DNA from: Sanguinoderma infundibulare
Taxonomy: Eukaryota > Basidiomycota > Agaricomycetes > Polyporales > Polyporaceae
Length of the DNA stretch: 64,000 nt
Assembly: GCA_032821775.1 (NCBI GenBank)
Contig: JAVLRN010000001.1
Span: 310,001-374,000, forward strand
Direction of reading: 5' to 3'
Part shown: positions 1 through 10,420 of the stretch, in pieces
Layout: every line of letters begins with the position of its first letter
How positions within the stretch are numbered: position 1 is the first letter of the stretch
The notes under the pieces: generated by a model
The model's input: the letters and a program-made list of their open reading frames with translations, nothing else
What the model was told of the DNA's origin: nothing
The model's database searches: none
Translations under genes and position numbers: made by a program

Positions 1-799
1 GCACGGTACGGCTATGTAACCAAGCATTAAGCGCGCGGTGTCTGGCCACAGTTCCCGCCCACGCCTCGAACACCCGGAACCGGCGTGGGGAAGGTAGACC
101 CTTCATTTCTGCGGCCGCGTTTACGCTCAGAGCGCGGAGGACCTTCGGAATTCGCTGGTCTTGTGAGGTGGACGCGCGCATACCTGTTAGCCGATATGAT
201 ATGATATCCTGCAACGATGTGGGGAGGACCCTTTCAAATTGTGCATCTGGGTCGCTAGTTGTAATAGGTTCCGGGACTGATTCACACGCGAGGATGCGCG
301 ACCGCTCCGCCGGTCAGTTGTCGGAGTGCTGTCCGTGTTAGGTTTGTCGTGGAATGTTGAAAGGACGTGTCCTTACATACTCAGTAGCACGGTTGCAATG
401 ACTCCGGCCAGGACATCTTTGACGTCCAGAATCTACAGAGGTGGAGAAGCAAAGGCGATAAGGCTGATTCGATTCCGATACCTACAGATTTACTCCTGTG
501 AAGACCGTAAGTTTTCGACCACGAATACGGTATGAGATGACATACGACAGAACAGACTGCGCTTTGTGCTCAACTTGCATACGTAAGGTTTCTGTTAGCG
601 CTTGTATGTTTGGAGACGAAGACGACATGATCGCTGACATGTGGGTAATCGACTACCGACAAGGACCTGCCTGTTGGGATCGCGAGTTCCATCCTGCAAC
701 GGAGACTACACGGCGGCATGCCGCATTGCGTTCTGAAGTGGAAGTGGATCTCGCTCTCTCTTTATCGCTGCCAGGCATCCGCGAAGCGATGCGCTCGAG
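1..799. other. gene-poor left edge
   Basis: No reading frame here has a recognisable domain, a plausible exon structure or homology to the repeated modules in the rest of the window. The frames that stay open are short and have mixed composition. A promoter or a degraded repeat could be present, but nothing specific can be supported. Confidence 0.5.
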
Positions 800-1086
800 C
801 AGGACACCTTCTGGAGCTCTCCCGGCAGTTTATATTCTTCTTGTCGCGCTGGAGAGCATCGTCATCGTCCATGACTGCTCGAATCCCCGCACACCGCCGA
901 CTGCAAAATCGAGCCGAGTCTGCACGCCCTGCCGGCCGACCCAACGAATCCCTTCATGGACCCTCCGAACCCTCCGGGGAGCACTTCGCACCGCCGGTCG
1001 CGGAGGAGATTCACAGGCTCCCGACGATGCCCGTCCCGGAGTGCTGTTTCGACGACGCGATGTGGCCGACTGCGAGAGCAACCTAG
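800..1086 (+). pseudogene. F-box-family 3' relic
   Basis: This is a decayed C-terminal piece of a long basidiomycete F-box gene on the plus strand. One frame holds a segment like the family's LPAV..LESIVIVHD stretch. A second frame holds EPSLHALPADPTNPF, resembling the EPDLRLLP segment of the intact F-box gene at 17.7 kb. A third frame ends in LPTMPVPECCFDDAMW followed by a stop, matching the family's terminal RPxxPLPxxC signature. The match moves between frames, so frameshifts have accumulated. It lies tail-to-tail with the intact minus-strand F-box gene. Its last part is duplicated near 14.94-15.06 kb as part of a larger segmental copy. Confidence 0.55.
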
Positions 1087-3350
1087 GATCTGATTCACCA
1101 CATGTATACATCGAAAGCAGCAGAGAATCCTGCGTCCAGTGCGTCGTAAGCCTATGAGATCGTTTCAAGTCCTCAACTGAAGGCAAACGGTTACTCAACA
1201 ACGGCAGAGAGAAGAATCGGGTAGTTCGAACAAGGTATTTACCTTTCCTACCACAGCGCCCCTGCGACCACCTTCCTGAAGTCTCCTCCGGGTCCAACCC
1301 GAGGCTCGTCACAGATCTCCGGAAGGGGAATGGTGGGACATCGGTCCACAGTCTCGACGATCACCTCCTTGAAGTACTCGCCCAGGTTGTCCACCTGATC
1401 CTTGTCAGGAACGACAGCCCGCTCGGTCTGCACCACCAGGCGCTCCAGATACCGATACGGGTTCGGGTCCGACCGCAGCTGATTCATCATCTTCGAGAAC
1501 ATCAACGCTTGCAGCACATACCCGCCGCCGCTCCCCCGGTCCGGCTCGTCCAGCTGCGGGTCGCCGTCGCGATACACGACCCGGAGCGTCTTCAGCAGCG
1601 GCGAGTTGAACGTGGGGCTGTCCGCGCTCGGACACAGGCCGAGGTCGGGCTCCATGACCTCCTTGCCCTGCCGCGAGCGGTAGTGCACGAGGACGATCGT
1701 GTCGAGCAGGTGCAACGCTGCGATGACGCCCGCGATGTTCTCCGAGTGCACCTTCCACCGCTCGTCCCCGTGGGTCACCCAGACCTCGCGCACGGCCCAG
1801 AACGTGTGCGCAGCGTCGGCGAGGATGTGATTCAGCCACTGCTGGACGACGAGCTTGCGCGAGTGTGCGAGGTACGACACGATGTGAAACGCACGCTGCT
1901 GCGTGAGCGCGGTCACAGAGACGGTAAAGTCGACCGTGACGAGGTCGCGGTGGCCCCCGAAGGCGAGCGTCCGGATCGGTCCTTCGATGCACTGCGCGAT
2001 ACGGGGCCCAGAGAGCACAGACCAGATGTCGAGCTGACAGTGGTAGTTCAGGACCTGGAAAGCGATTCTGTGGTTTGCTAAGGGGATGAGCGCGAGGTAG
2101 AACTTGAGAGTGTGCGCGTCCACGGCGTTCAGCGTGAGTCGACGGAGGCGCGGCAAATGTAGCGGCTCTGGGTCCTCGTCGAGCTCGTCGAGCCGCACAT
2201 CATTGCCCAAAGCCAAAGCGACGAGATTGGGGCAGCCGCGCACCACTCGTGCTACTTTTCCGTGCAGACCGGGCATGTTGATGTTACAGACCGCGAGGTG
2301 GGTGAGATTTGGCAGCGGGACTTCGGGGAGCAACGGAACTTCATTGATGTACAGGTCTCGGAGGGAGTCGCCGGAACCTGGAGGGAGTGGAAGGGTGTGG
2401 GTGTGCCATTTCGACAGCGAGCCGGCTCGGCCGTCGAAGGAGTACGACCTCAGAAGGGGGCTGTCATGGGAGAGCAGGGATTCCAGGTACTTTATATGTC
2501 GATGACCGACGTCGGACAGGTGGAGCTCTTGTATCCGGTGGGCATGTGCAGGGTAGAAGCTGTCCATAAGCTTCGTGAACTGTTTGGAAGGAGAAAGGAG
2601 AATCCGAAGGGGTACGCTCCCGTTCCGCGACATCAGCTCGGATATGAACTCTTGGGAGGAGAAAATCTCCAGTGCGGCTGATGCGATCACCGTCGACCAG
2701 AGTAAAGGGCTTGAAAGTGCGACTTCTCGCAGCTGGCGGCAGGTGTGGGTGACGGGAAGAAGCATCGAACTGTCCAAAGCTCGAGACTGCCAAAACGGTC
2801 GGAACGTGTACCCCTCCTCCGAAAGCGTATAGTCTAATGGATCGGGAACATGCTCCATGATCTGAAGCAGGACTTCGACGGGCAGGTTGAGTAGCGGTGT
2901 ACGACTGTTCATGGTCGTGCGCAAGATTGAGACTGAGGCCGTCAAGACCTCGTGACATAATTCAACCTGGAGGCAGGAAAAATTCAGTGAATGCTTGGTG
3001 CACCGGGTTAAATCAAAACCAACCGCATCGTCACTGTGTGCAAGACACCGTCAATATACAGCATCCTCCTTCATCATGTTGCTCGACGACGTGGCACGTA
3101 CGTCATGCCCTCCGCGTCTCCTTCAAGTCGGCCAAGGAGAAGCCACGCAATATCCTCCGTGCTCAGGGATGATAGATCGACCAACATCGATAGTCGTTCA
3201 CAAATCCTGGAGACGAATGAAAGACTGGAGATTGCGGTTATGGTCAAGGTTTGCGTGTGGGACCAAGCGATTATAATCGATCTTAATCGATACGGCGTTA
3301 ATAGGTTTATAAAGTCTTGTAATGATTATTAACGCCATCCCACCACTTCC
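970..3350. repeat. F-box segmental duplication, copy 1
   Basis: About 2.4 kb that recurs almost unchanged, in the same orientation, at 14945-17350. The copied segment includes the end of the plus-strand F-box relic, the whole minus-strand F-box gene, its promoter side and an AT-rich stretch with two ATCGAT-type motifs near 3275-3295. By eye only scattered substitutions separate the copies. Similarity ends on the right around the CCCAC.ACTTCCTT motif. Confidence 0.85.
1248..2912 (-). CDS. F-box protein (intact parent copy)
   Basis: Single-exon gene for about 554 residues. The N-terminus MNSRTPLLNLPVEVLLQIME fits the F-box consensus LPxEVLxxIxxxV, which in this family binds Skp1 in SCF ubiquitin ligases. 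The rest is leucine-rich with irregular LRR-like spacing (PNLTHLAV, PRLRRLTLNAV) and would be the substrate-facing part; this role is inferred from the family. The C-terminus has the CPTIPLPEIC signature shared with the F-box genes at 17.7 and 43 kb. The ATG at 2912 is chosen because the open frame upstream starts only at a TTG. No intron is needed. A near-identical copy at 15.2-16.9 kb carries a stop codon, so this is the one likely to work. Confidence 0.85.
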   Translation of the reverse strand: MNSRTPLLNLPVEVLLQIMEHVPDPLDYTLSEEGYTFRPFWQSRALDSSMLLPVTHTCRQLREVALSSPLLWSTVIASAALEIFSSQEFISELMSRNGSVPLRILLSPSKQFTKLMDSFYPAHAHRIQELHLSDVGHRHIKYLESLLSHDSPLLRSYSFDGRAGSLSKWHTHTLPLPPGSGDSLRDLYINEVPLLPEVPLPNLTHLAVCNINMPGLHGKVARVVRGCPNLVALALGNDVRLDELDEDPEPLHLPRLRRLTLNAVDAHTLKFYLALIPLANHRIAFQVLNYHCQLDIWSVLSGPRIAQCIEGPIRTLAFGGHRDLVTVDFTVSVTALTQQRAFHIVSYLAHSRKLVVQQWLNHILADAAHTFWAVREVWVTHGDERWKVHSENIAGVIAALHLLDTIVLVHYRSRQGKEVMEPDLGLCPSADSPTFNSPLLKTLRVVYRDGDPQLDEPDRGSGGGYVLQALMFSKMMNQLRSDPNPYRYLERLVVQTERAVVPDKDQVDNLGEYFKEVIVETVDRCPTIPLPEICDEPRVGPGGDFRKVVAGALW

Positions 3351-3530
3351 TTCGTGGCACTCAACCTCCTTCGAGGACCCTGCACTGAGTCGCCCTTCTT
3401 TCAAATCTTTGTTCGTTCTTCGCTTCGTCCGCACTTGGGTCGTCTCCATCTCTCTGCACTCGCTTTGTCGACACACTACTTGTTCTCTGCCCATAACTTT
3501 CTCGGTCTTGACATCGATTCTTCCTCCAGC

Positions 3531-3887
3531 ATGAGACGCGCCGGCTCGACCAGGGCTACCTCCCCCACCAACACCACTTACTCGGGCATATCCCACTACC
3601 GCACCGAGTCTTACAAGCCCTCCAAAGATTACACGAGTGTCCATCCCCGCGCGGTTGCTCGCACCCATTTTGAGGAGCTCAGCCAGTATTTGGTTACCTA
3701 TCTGGCGAAAGGTATGTTGCCCTTTTTTGTCTTCCATCCGGGTTAGAGGGAGAAGGGAATACTGGGCGCACTTATTCATTGTCCAGTGGACGTTGCCTGC
3801 ATTCGTCTCGCAGATGTCTTGTACAAGGGGGTGTACCACTTCTGCGAGAGAAAGGTTGGCGTCGTTGCTTCTACGTTGTCGTGCTGA
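3531..3887 (+). CDS. short two-exon leader gene, copy 1
   Basis: I do not recognise this protein. Exon 1 (3531-3711) begins MRRAGSTRATSPTNTTYSGI and encodes a polar, Ser/Thr/Tyr-rich segment ending in ELSQYLVTYLAK. A GTATGT donor at 3712 and an acceptor ending at 3813 join it in phase to an exon reading DVLYKGVYHFCERK, with a stop at 3887, giving about 84 residues. Exon 1 occurs five times in the window plus one deleted form (near 8.9, 11.57, 28.4, 33.0 and 46.1 kb). Only this copy and the one at 28420 keep the reading frame from the ATG. It follows the F-box promoter region and precedes an ABC1 kinase exon fragment. It may be a truncated relic of a larger gene. Confidence 0.4.
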
Positions 3888-4400
3888 ATTCCGCTGGACC
3901 TGAACGCTGGACTCACTGGGAGCTGGTTTGATGGAGATGATGGAGTACCTGAGGCTAGCCAACGAGCTCGTCTTCGACAGTCCTCGATCGAGGCTGACGC
4001 TGCTCCCCCGCGCATGGTAGCACGACATGGGTGTCAACGCCACCGGGTTGTTGTTGTCTCCAACGTGCTCGCGAGCCGTGTCTTTCGCAGAGGGCGCGAT
4101 CAGTGGGCGGGAGGGCATCCTTCCCATACACGGAATGGTTAGCTATTCCACTGTTTGCTGTCAGTTGCCTCTTCGTGTGTCCCAACGTCCAGCGTCCGGA
4201 GTAATTGAGCTTGAGAAGGCTTGAGAGCAATCCAAGCCGTGCATATCGTGTCCTCCGTCCTTGCAGTGCAAACCCCAGGGACTGAGAACTATGTATCTCA
4301 GTAACAACGCGGATCTGTAATGACGCCGTGCCTGCCGTGCCCTCACGGTCTTATGAACACACCGTTTGCCACCGAGGCTCGCCGGGTACCAACCGGTGCC
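3888..4400 (+). pseudogene. degraded continuation of leader gene
   Basis: After the stop at 3887 the DNA stays similar, on the same strand, to 27420-27650. Both contain the coding-like words GGTTTGATGGAGATGATG and CGATCGAGGCTGACGCTGCT with small indels between copies. One frame here reads EYLRLANELVFDSPRSRLTL. This is probably the remainder of the unknown parental gene of which the leader exon is the start. No domain was recognised. Confidence 0.35.
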
Positions 4401-4458
4401 CGCTTTGGTCGGGTCTAACTGATCACTACCGGCACCATGTGCTGTTGGCCATTCACAG

Positions 4459-4767
4459 GCAACAACCAGATGTTCGCCGCAACAGTGAATCGCATCCGCA
4501 TCATCAGCTATTGGGTGTCGCGCTCCCTGGTGACGTCCCGCAAGCTCACGCTGGGCCATCGCCTCCGCGAGGCCTTCAACCATCTGATCTTCGTGTCCAC
4601 CCTCTTTACCTCGGACCTCGTCTTCTAGGCGACGAGGGTGCGGGTGGGTGTGGTGCCTGTTCGGACGCGCGGGCCTGAGCTTTGAGAATGAGGTCGAGGC
4701 GTCGATGCGCGACTTTGTGAAGTCGAACTTTGGCATCGACGTACCCGTCGCCATGTTCGAGAGCTAG
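4459..4767 (+). pseudogene. ABC1 kinase last-exon fragment, copy A
   Basis: A stray copy of the terminal exon of the ABC1/UbiB-type kinase gene that is intact at 49.7-52.2 kb. It starts right after an acceptor-like CACAG with NNQMFAATVNRIRIISYW and ends SNFGIDVPVAMFES plus stop. The frame is interrupted by a TAG where the intact gene has the tryptophan of SDVVFWATRV, and further changes follow. The kinase core exons are missing, so it cannot encode an enzyme. It lies between the leader gene and the first spacer/DUF6533 module. Confidence 0.8.
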
Positions 4768-4799
4768 GGATTAGAACGACGTAGATCTATTAGCATACG

Positions 4800-5530
4800 A
4801 GAATACATCGCGGCACTAATGGTATTACTTCGTTATTCATCATGATCGGGGTTCCGCTCACGTTTCCGGCATCGGATCATCATTGCTTTCCGGCTTTACT
4901 GGTTCACGTCTTTCAAAGATCTGAGTGCGGCCAGTGCATTGGCTGACATAACTCATCACAATATGATGCTTTGGAGTGGGTTCACATCGATTTCTCAAGT
5001 ATGGTACCGCTGTCAATCTACTGCTGGGCTGAGATAACACAAAATTTCGGTAAACCCACAGAGATCGCGAATGGAGACCGGATGTTCTCCACCATTCACG
5101 ACACCCTTGACTGCTGGATGCGACGAACCGCGATTACAAGCCCTTTCACCGTGCGTGTCAACCTTGACTGTTTCGTGGCTTGTGTTCAAGCAAATTCGGA
5201 GGGACGTTTCAGCTGTGTTTAAATCAAGATGCCCTAAACCGGTCCGGACTCGACGGCAGCCGGATTCGGCGGTCGGACGCCCCAATGGACCCTCCAGCGC
5301 GGTCGGCGTGGCGCCCCGCTGGGAACTGGGGCCAGGGTACCGGAGCGTCTGGGGCTCCCATCGAGCCATCGATGTTGGCTGTGTAGCTGACATGAACGAG
5401 TTTTCTGCCGGAGGGCCAATCGTTCTGAAAACAGCTGCTGGTCTGAAGCAGTTTCTAAATTGCACGTTGTTAGAAGTCTCCACTAGGTCATCGTCTCCCG
5501 CACTCTATAGTCACTAGTCATCCATGACTA
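4800..5530 (+). repeat. intermodule spacer, copy A
   Basis: A conserved block that separates ABC1 sequence from DUF6533 genes in every module; other copies are near 10020-10420, 31240-31940 (minus), 36180-36430 (minus), 44600-44990 (minus) and 49230-49560 (minus). Copies share an element readable as FTVRVN and a CATCGTCTCCCGCAC stretch. No consistent long frame survives across copies, so I treat it as non-coding or long-dead sequence, possibly the DUF6533 upstream region. Confidence 0.6.
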
Positions 5531-5651
5531 TAGTGGACGCGAAACATTTCCTGTTCCACCGCCGTCAGGCCTCGGATCGGACAGAAGAATCTGACAGCTG
5601 TCAACTTGGCATATCTGCCATCTGGCCCGGGAGAAGGTGACGAACAAAGTG

Positions 5652-5657
5652 TATAAG
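5652..5657 (+). promoter_or_regulatory. TATA-like box of DUF6533 copy A
   Basis: TATAAG within AACAAAGTGTATAAGTAC, about 130 bases upstream of the first DUF6533 exon. The motif and its surroundings are kept in all full copies (12063 on plus; near 31117, 35985 and 48993 on minus), which supports a core-promoter role even though some downstream exons have decayed. Confidence 0.45.
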
Positions 5658-5759
5658 TACGAGGACCAAGCACAGCGGTCCTCGGTCGAATCCTCCCGCA
5701 ATGTCATCCGCTGTTATTCCACTCCAGGATGCCAATTAGTAAGTGGACGAATCATATGT

Positions 5760-7502
5760 AAGTCTGAGAAACCTTTTCACCCCAGCATGCGGAATCTTCA
5801 GTATTTTACCTTGTCCGCTAACGGTGAGTACACTCCGACTTAGCGGACAAATACCTTTTCCGAACATTCATTGCCCATTTTTAACCTGTCAGCACTCTTT
5901 GTGTACCATTGGGCGACGGTCCTTGATCAAGAAGTGGATGTATTTTGGACTCGGAAGGGTAAAGTGACAGGGGCAACCATCATGTATTTCCTGTACATGT
6001 ACATCGGACTGGCGTTCAACATCATACATGCCATCTTGCTTATTGCACCCCTGTCGGGTGAGGCACGTTATCCTATTCAACTGCTACGTTAAGTCACAAC
6101 CTGATGATGCGAAATCTTCAAGGGGTGCGCAATATTCGTATGACAGGCATATGTATTGGTCCTGATTCTGGGTTCCATTTAAGGTGCACAGTAACGGCGT
6201 ATTCGTGGGTGGTCGCACATGCCATCCTCGTTTTGATAGCTTTAGGTACGTTGGACTGCACATATGCAGCCTAAGCGGTCTCTAATGATGCCGTGGTCTG
6301 TTAGCCTTCACTTCCCTCCGAATGTTCGCTCTGGCCCCCCAGAAATGGCTGCTGTCTCCTGTCAGCTTCGCTCTTCCTCTGGGACCACTTGGGATAACCT
6401 TGGCAAGTTTTACTCACCTTCATACGGATCAGGCGGATTCTGACTCTGAAGAAGATTGAAGCCTTCCATGAGACCGGGCTCGCTGTACGCGGAGGGGGAT
6501 GCATCAAGATCGAGGATTCGACAGCTGTCTTGGCAAACTCCGAACCGTTAGTTTGCTGAGTCGATGCAGTCCTTGTAGAGTGCTAATTACTGACGCTAGG
6601 TGTACGTTACTGAAATCTTGGATACGTCGGTATCGTTGACATATGGATTACCTGCTGCAGTCGTTATCTCAATGGACATCTCCATGCTGTCAACTCTTGT
6701 GCCCAACGGTGTACTCATATACCTAACCTGGGTCGCTGTGTCTCCCATCCGGGGAGTAAGATCTCAGGGTCTGGGCAGGGAGTCCCTGCTAGAAGTGTTC
6801 CTCCGTAACGGTGAGTCGTGTTGTTTTTAACTGCAATCATCACCTCACGGTCGATATCTAGAGATCCTTGTTTTCATGTGCGTCATCTCCGATCATCCCA
6901 TCCACACACATATTCCTAACGTCCGATGTCAAGTGTTATCATAGGAGTTCAATCAGCTTATTTTTCTGCTCAGATGCTAGCCGTACGCACAACCCCTCCC
7001 GGTGGTAGACGAGAATACAGGAGTGCTAACAAGTTAATTTCAAAGTATTTGTCCCAGATCGACTATACCTACGTTGCCCCCATCGTCGACGTGTACGGAT
7101 CGTCTCTCCTCTTCACCGCGGGCAGTCATCTGACACGACTCGGATAGCATCCCCAACATCCTCGTTTGCCAATTCCTGCTCAAACTGCAAGCGACCGATC
7201 GCAGGATGCGTGCGGGAGGATCCCAGTTCTCGAGCACAAACTCGCGCATCAGCTCACTTGTCTTCGATCGGGTCATCGGGGCTATCGGTCACGCCTCTGT
7301 CACTTCGGACAGGAACGACGAGGATGAGGAGCCGGGTGGCGGAGGGTCTTTTGTTGGGAACGTGGATACATCCGGAGAGATTCCACAGGATCACACGACG
7401 GGCGAAGGTCAGGGTGGGCTGGAAGAAGGTGGCGTTTCTACGCAATCACCACTCGAGCGAAATGAGCCTCTCGGTGTCGTGCGGGTTGGGACAGAGGTTT
7501 GA
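5760..7502 (+). pseudogene. DUF6533 membrane protein gene, copy A
   Basis: A multi-exon gene of the Agaricomycete DUF6533 family, predicted polytopic membrane proteins of unknown function. Exon 1 reads SEKPFHPSMRNLQYFTLSA before a GTGAGT donor. Exon 2 (from about 5893) has the family core LFVYHWATVLDQEVDVFW, then KGKVTGATIMYFLYMYIGL. A later exon has LVPNGVLIYLTWVAVSPIRG ending at FLRNG|GTGAGT near 6812. The last exon has DSIPNILVCQFLL, then MRAGGSQFSSTNSRISSL, and ends RVGTEV plus stop at 7502. Compared with copies B-E the initiator ATG is lost: the position equivalent to ATGGTTGAG or ATGGATGAG is deleted, leaving only an internal ATG at 5787. The exon 3-4 region also looks damaged. I call it a probable pseudogene. 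Confidence 0.6.
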
Positions 7503-7639
7503 GCTAGGTGTGGCTCCACGGGGAGCTTGCAGGGCAAGTCCGGGCCGTTTTCACGAGCAGACAATGGAAGAGGGTTGGGCAGCGCGGATGGTCTTGTTCC
7601 AACTTCTTGAAGGGCTTGCGTCGGACTGAAGAATATTGC

Positions 7640-8190
7640 GCTGGGATGATTTTGTATAACTTATGCTTGCGCCGTGACAATATTTAAACATGACCTTACC
7701 CGCTCCGCGACGGAAACGATATCGTCCGTTCGTTTGACGAGATGGGACTCGCGACACAGCCGGCCTAAGTACCTCCGGAGCCCGCGGAAAGCGCCACTGT
7801 GAGAGAGAAGGGGCGAGCTACTCAATTCGCGTCGCCATGTGTGACATTGTCCTCTTCGGCGTCCAGTGTATGTGGCCAGAGCTTCGAAGTCATCGAGGCG
7901 GACAGCATCCTCGAAGTATTCGGTCAACTGCTCGGCATCGCAGTCGGAAACGCCATCACTCACCTGGCCCAGTTTTTGAGGGTATCGCGCGATCGTCGTG
8001 GGCTTCGGCTTAGAATCTCACCATCATCCGCGAACGCAAGGACGAGGGCTTGCACATGAATTATGGGCCACGAAGTTGAACCGCCGTTCGGTGGCACCCA
8101 GCACGTTAATCGGTCAACCCTGTGGGGAGGCTAGCCGGAGACGCAGTGCGGGCCGTCACTTTGCGAAAGGACATCGGAGGTAACTTTTTG
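7640..8190 (+). repeat. post-DUF6533 block, copy A
   Basis: Sequence following DUF6533 that is shared with 14080-14560 (plus) and, in part, with minus-strand copies near 28950-29100, 33570-34020 and 46570-46990. It contains a recurring GAAACGATATC...TTTGACGAGATGGGACTCGCGACACAG stretch and a CGAACGCAAGGACGAGGGCTTGCAC stretch. No maintained frame is seen. It probably holds the 3' flank of DUF6533 and the upstream region of the next leader exon. Confidence 0.55.
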
Positions 8191-8892
8191 GCAATGAGGG
8201 CAAATGGGAGGCAATGTTGATTAGGGGCGTACCGGCAACTGCGCTCGAGCTCAGCAATATGGCGCTCGTCCCAACGGCACAGGGAAGAGCAGGGATGCAT
8301 TACGAACAGGTTGTAGTGTACAGGCGTGTAAATAGGAAAGAATGGGAAGACTCACCATAGAGCGTGTGCACGCCTCGGGCTCGAGACGATGTCAATCTGG
8401 CTTTACAGCTAAGCTGCACAGTACCCACAGTACTGGAAGAGCCCACATGAGCGTGAGCGATGTCGAAAGAACGAGGAGGGAGAGCAATTCGAGAATGAAA
8501 CAGCGCAGAGAGTATCCAAGGGACGATGAGACATGTAGACAGCTGCTGGAAAGTGCACCGCAGATATCGACCGCTGTGCGATGGATGGGCGGGACGACGG
8601 GGTACGTACTGGAGCAATCGCGTTCTTGCAGATGGCGCAGCGGGACCCGACCGTGGGAAGGAAGCGGAGAGATCGCAACGGGCAAGCGCCGGAGAGCGAG
8701 ACTGCCGGTGCCAGTGAGACTCTGGCTCGGTCACCGAGCACCTTGTCTGTCGCGCTTCATTCCTACGTCGTCTTTCATTCCTTCTTCGCTTTGTCTGCAC
8801 TGGGGTCGTCTCTGTCTCTCTTCACTTGCTTTGTCGACTCACTACTCGTTCTCTGCTCATATCTCTCTCAGTCTTGACATTGATACTCTGCC

Positions 8893-9072
8893 ATGAGGCA
8901 CGCCGGCTCACCAGGGCCACGTCCCCCGCCAACATCACCTACTCGGGCATATCCCACTACCGCACCGAGTCTTACAAGCCCTCCAAGGATTACACGAATA
9001 TTGATGCCCGCGCTGCAGCGCGCACCCATTTCGTGGAGCTCAGTCAGTATCTGGCTGGCTTTCTGGTAAAAG
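8893..9072 (+). pseudogene. leader exon, copy 2 (1-nt deletion)
   Basis: Copy of the leader exon seen at 3531. The ATG at 8893 is kept, but one base is missing within the sixth and seventh codons (GGCTCGACC became GGCTCACC). Translation from the ATG is therefore out of frame, while the original frame resumes without a start as RATSPANITYSGISHYRTES. The GTATGT donor at 9073 is conserved. The same deletion is present in the copies at about 33.0 and 46.1 kb, so it arose before those duplications. Confidence 0.7.
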
Positions 9073-9289
9073 GTATGTCGCCCTCCTTTTTGTCTTCCGT
9101 CAGGGTTGGAGGGAGATGGGGATCCTGGCCGCACTTATTCAGTGCCCAGTGGCTTGATATTTGGTCTCGGATGGGTAAAGCGGCTGGAAGGATCCCATAT
9201 GGAGCGCGTAGAGTTGTACCCATGGCTACTTTGACTATACCTGAATCTGCACCACCTCTTCGAAGGAGAGGTTGGTGTCTATGCTTCTA

Positions 9290-9903
9290 CGGGCCAGGCG
9301 CAGTTCGTCCTGCTCGTCCATGGGCTGTACGTGCGCGTCTCGGACACATTCCAGCAGCAGTACACGCAGCTGTGAAAGGGTCTGTTCACACTCGACTTTG
9401 ACGTCGTCAAGGACGTCGCGGCCGAGTGGGGGATCGGAACGTCCGACCTATTTGCGAGCGCGACGTTGATGCGGCCGGCGCGGTTCCCGCAGAGAGACGT
9501 GCCGGATTTGTATATGCAAGGTACGTCGATAGCTTAGGGCGTACTCTGTTTCATCTCATGCTGACACCCAGCCCGTCCACAGCCAACAACCAGATGTTCG
9601 CCGCGCCAGTGAACCGCATCCGCATCATCAGCTACTGGGCGTCGCGCTCCCTGGTGACGTCCCACACCCTCACGCTGGTCCACCGCCTCCGCGAGGCCTT
9701 GAACCATCTGCTCTTCGTTTCCGTCCTCTTCACCTCGGACGTCGTCTTCTGGGCGACGAGGGTGCGGCAGTGAGTGTGGCGCCTGTCCGGGCGCACGGGC
9801 CTCAGCTTCTGAGGACGAGCTGGAGGCGTCGATACGCAGTTTTGCGAAGTCGAACTTTGGCATCGACGTGCCCGCCGGCGTATTTGAGAGCCAGAGAGCT
9901 TAG
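9290..9903 (+). pseudogene. ABC1 kinase 3' fragment, copy B
   Basis: Two terminal exons of the ABC1-type kinase without its catalytic N-lobe. It begins GQAQFVLLVHGLYVRVSD, where the intact gene has LLDHGLYVRVSD, so the metal-binding aspartate of the DFG-like site is changed to valine. A TGA interrupts the frame in TQL*KGLFTLDF. The exon reaches RDVPDLYMQ and a GTACGTCG donor at about 9521. The last exon resumes at NNQMFAAPVNRIRIISYW near 9582 and ends at a TAG at 9901-9903. It sits directly downstream of leader exon copy 2 and cannot be functional. Confidence 0.8.
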
Positions 9904-10019
9904 AACGTCACAGATCTAGTAGTGTAGAACACATCATGGTACTAATGGTATTGCAATACTTGTTTACTCGCCAGGATCGCGGTTACCTTCAGCACACCTT
10001 TCCGGCGCCTGATCGTCAT

Positions 10020-10420
10020 TGCTTTCCTACTTTTCCAAACCGTGGGTGATCTGGACATGACCCATCGCCAGCTGATACTTTGCAGTGGGTCTACAACGGT
10101 CTTCATGCCACTGCAGGCGCTGAGCTAATGCAAAATGTTTAGGTAAACCAACAGAGTTTGCGAATTCCGACCGCAAATTCTCCGCCCGTCGCGACGTGCT
10201 TGACGACGGGATGCGACGAGCCGCGAATACAAGGCATTTCACCGTGCGTGTCAACTCGACTGCTTCGCCGGCGCGTTGACGCGAAGGCACGTTTGGGCTC
10301 ACGATTACATTGTCAGAAGGCTGTGCTAGATCATCGTCTCCCGCACGCCACAGTCATCCATGGCTGTACAGGACGCGAAGCATTTTCCCTAGACGGCGTA
10401 CAGTTTGCGACGGAGGGGTG
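10020..10420 (+). repeat. intermodule spacer, copy B
   Basis: Second copy of the spacer found after each ABC1 fragment. It contains the shared piece readable as RRAANTRHFTVRVNSTAS and the CATCGTCTCCCGCACGCCAC stretch. It closely resembles 44700-44990 and 36180-36430 on the opposite strand. No gene is seen. Confidence 0.6.

Noticed and set aside
498..1157. 219-codon plus-strand frame at the left edge
   Set aside because: Only a short internal part resembles the F-box family and the match changes frame, so it is annotated as a relic, not a gene.
3198..4127. 309-codon minus-strand frame
   Set aside because: Antisense to the leader exon and its continuation. The repeat copies at 28 and 33 kb do not keep this frame open with similar protein.
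5013..5517. Opposed 148-156 codon frames in the spacer
   Set aside because: The corresponding frames are interrupted or altered in the other spacer copies and no domain is seen; treated as repeat sequence.
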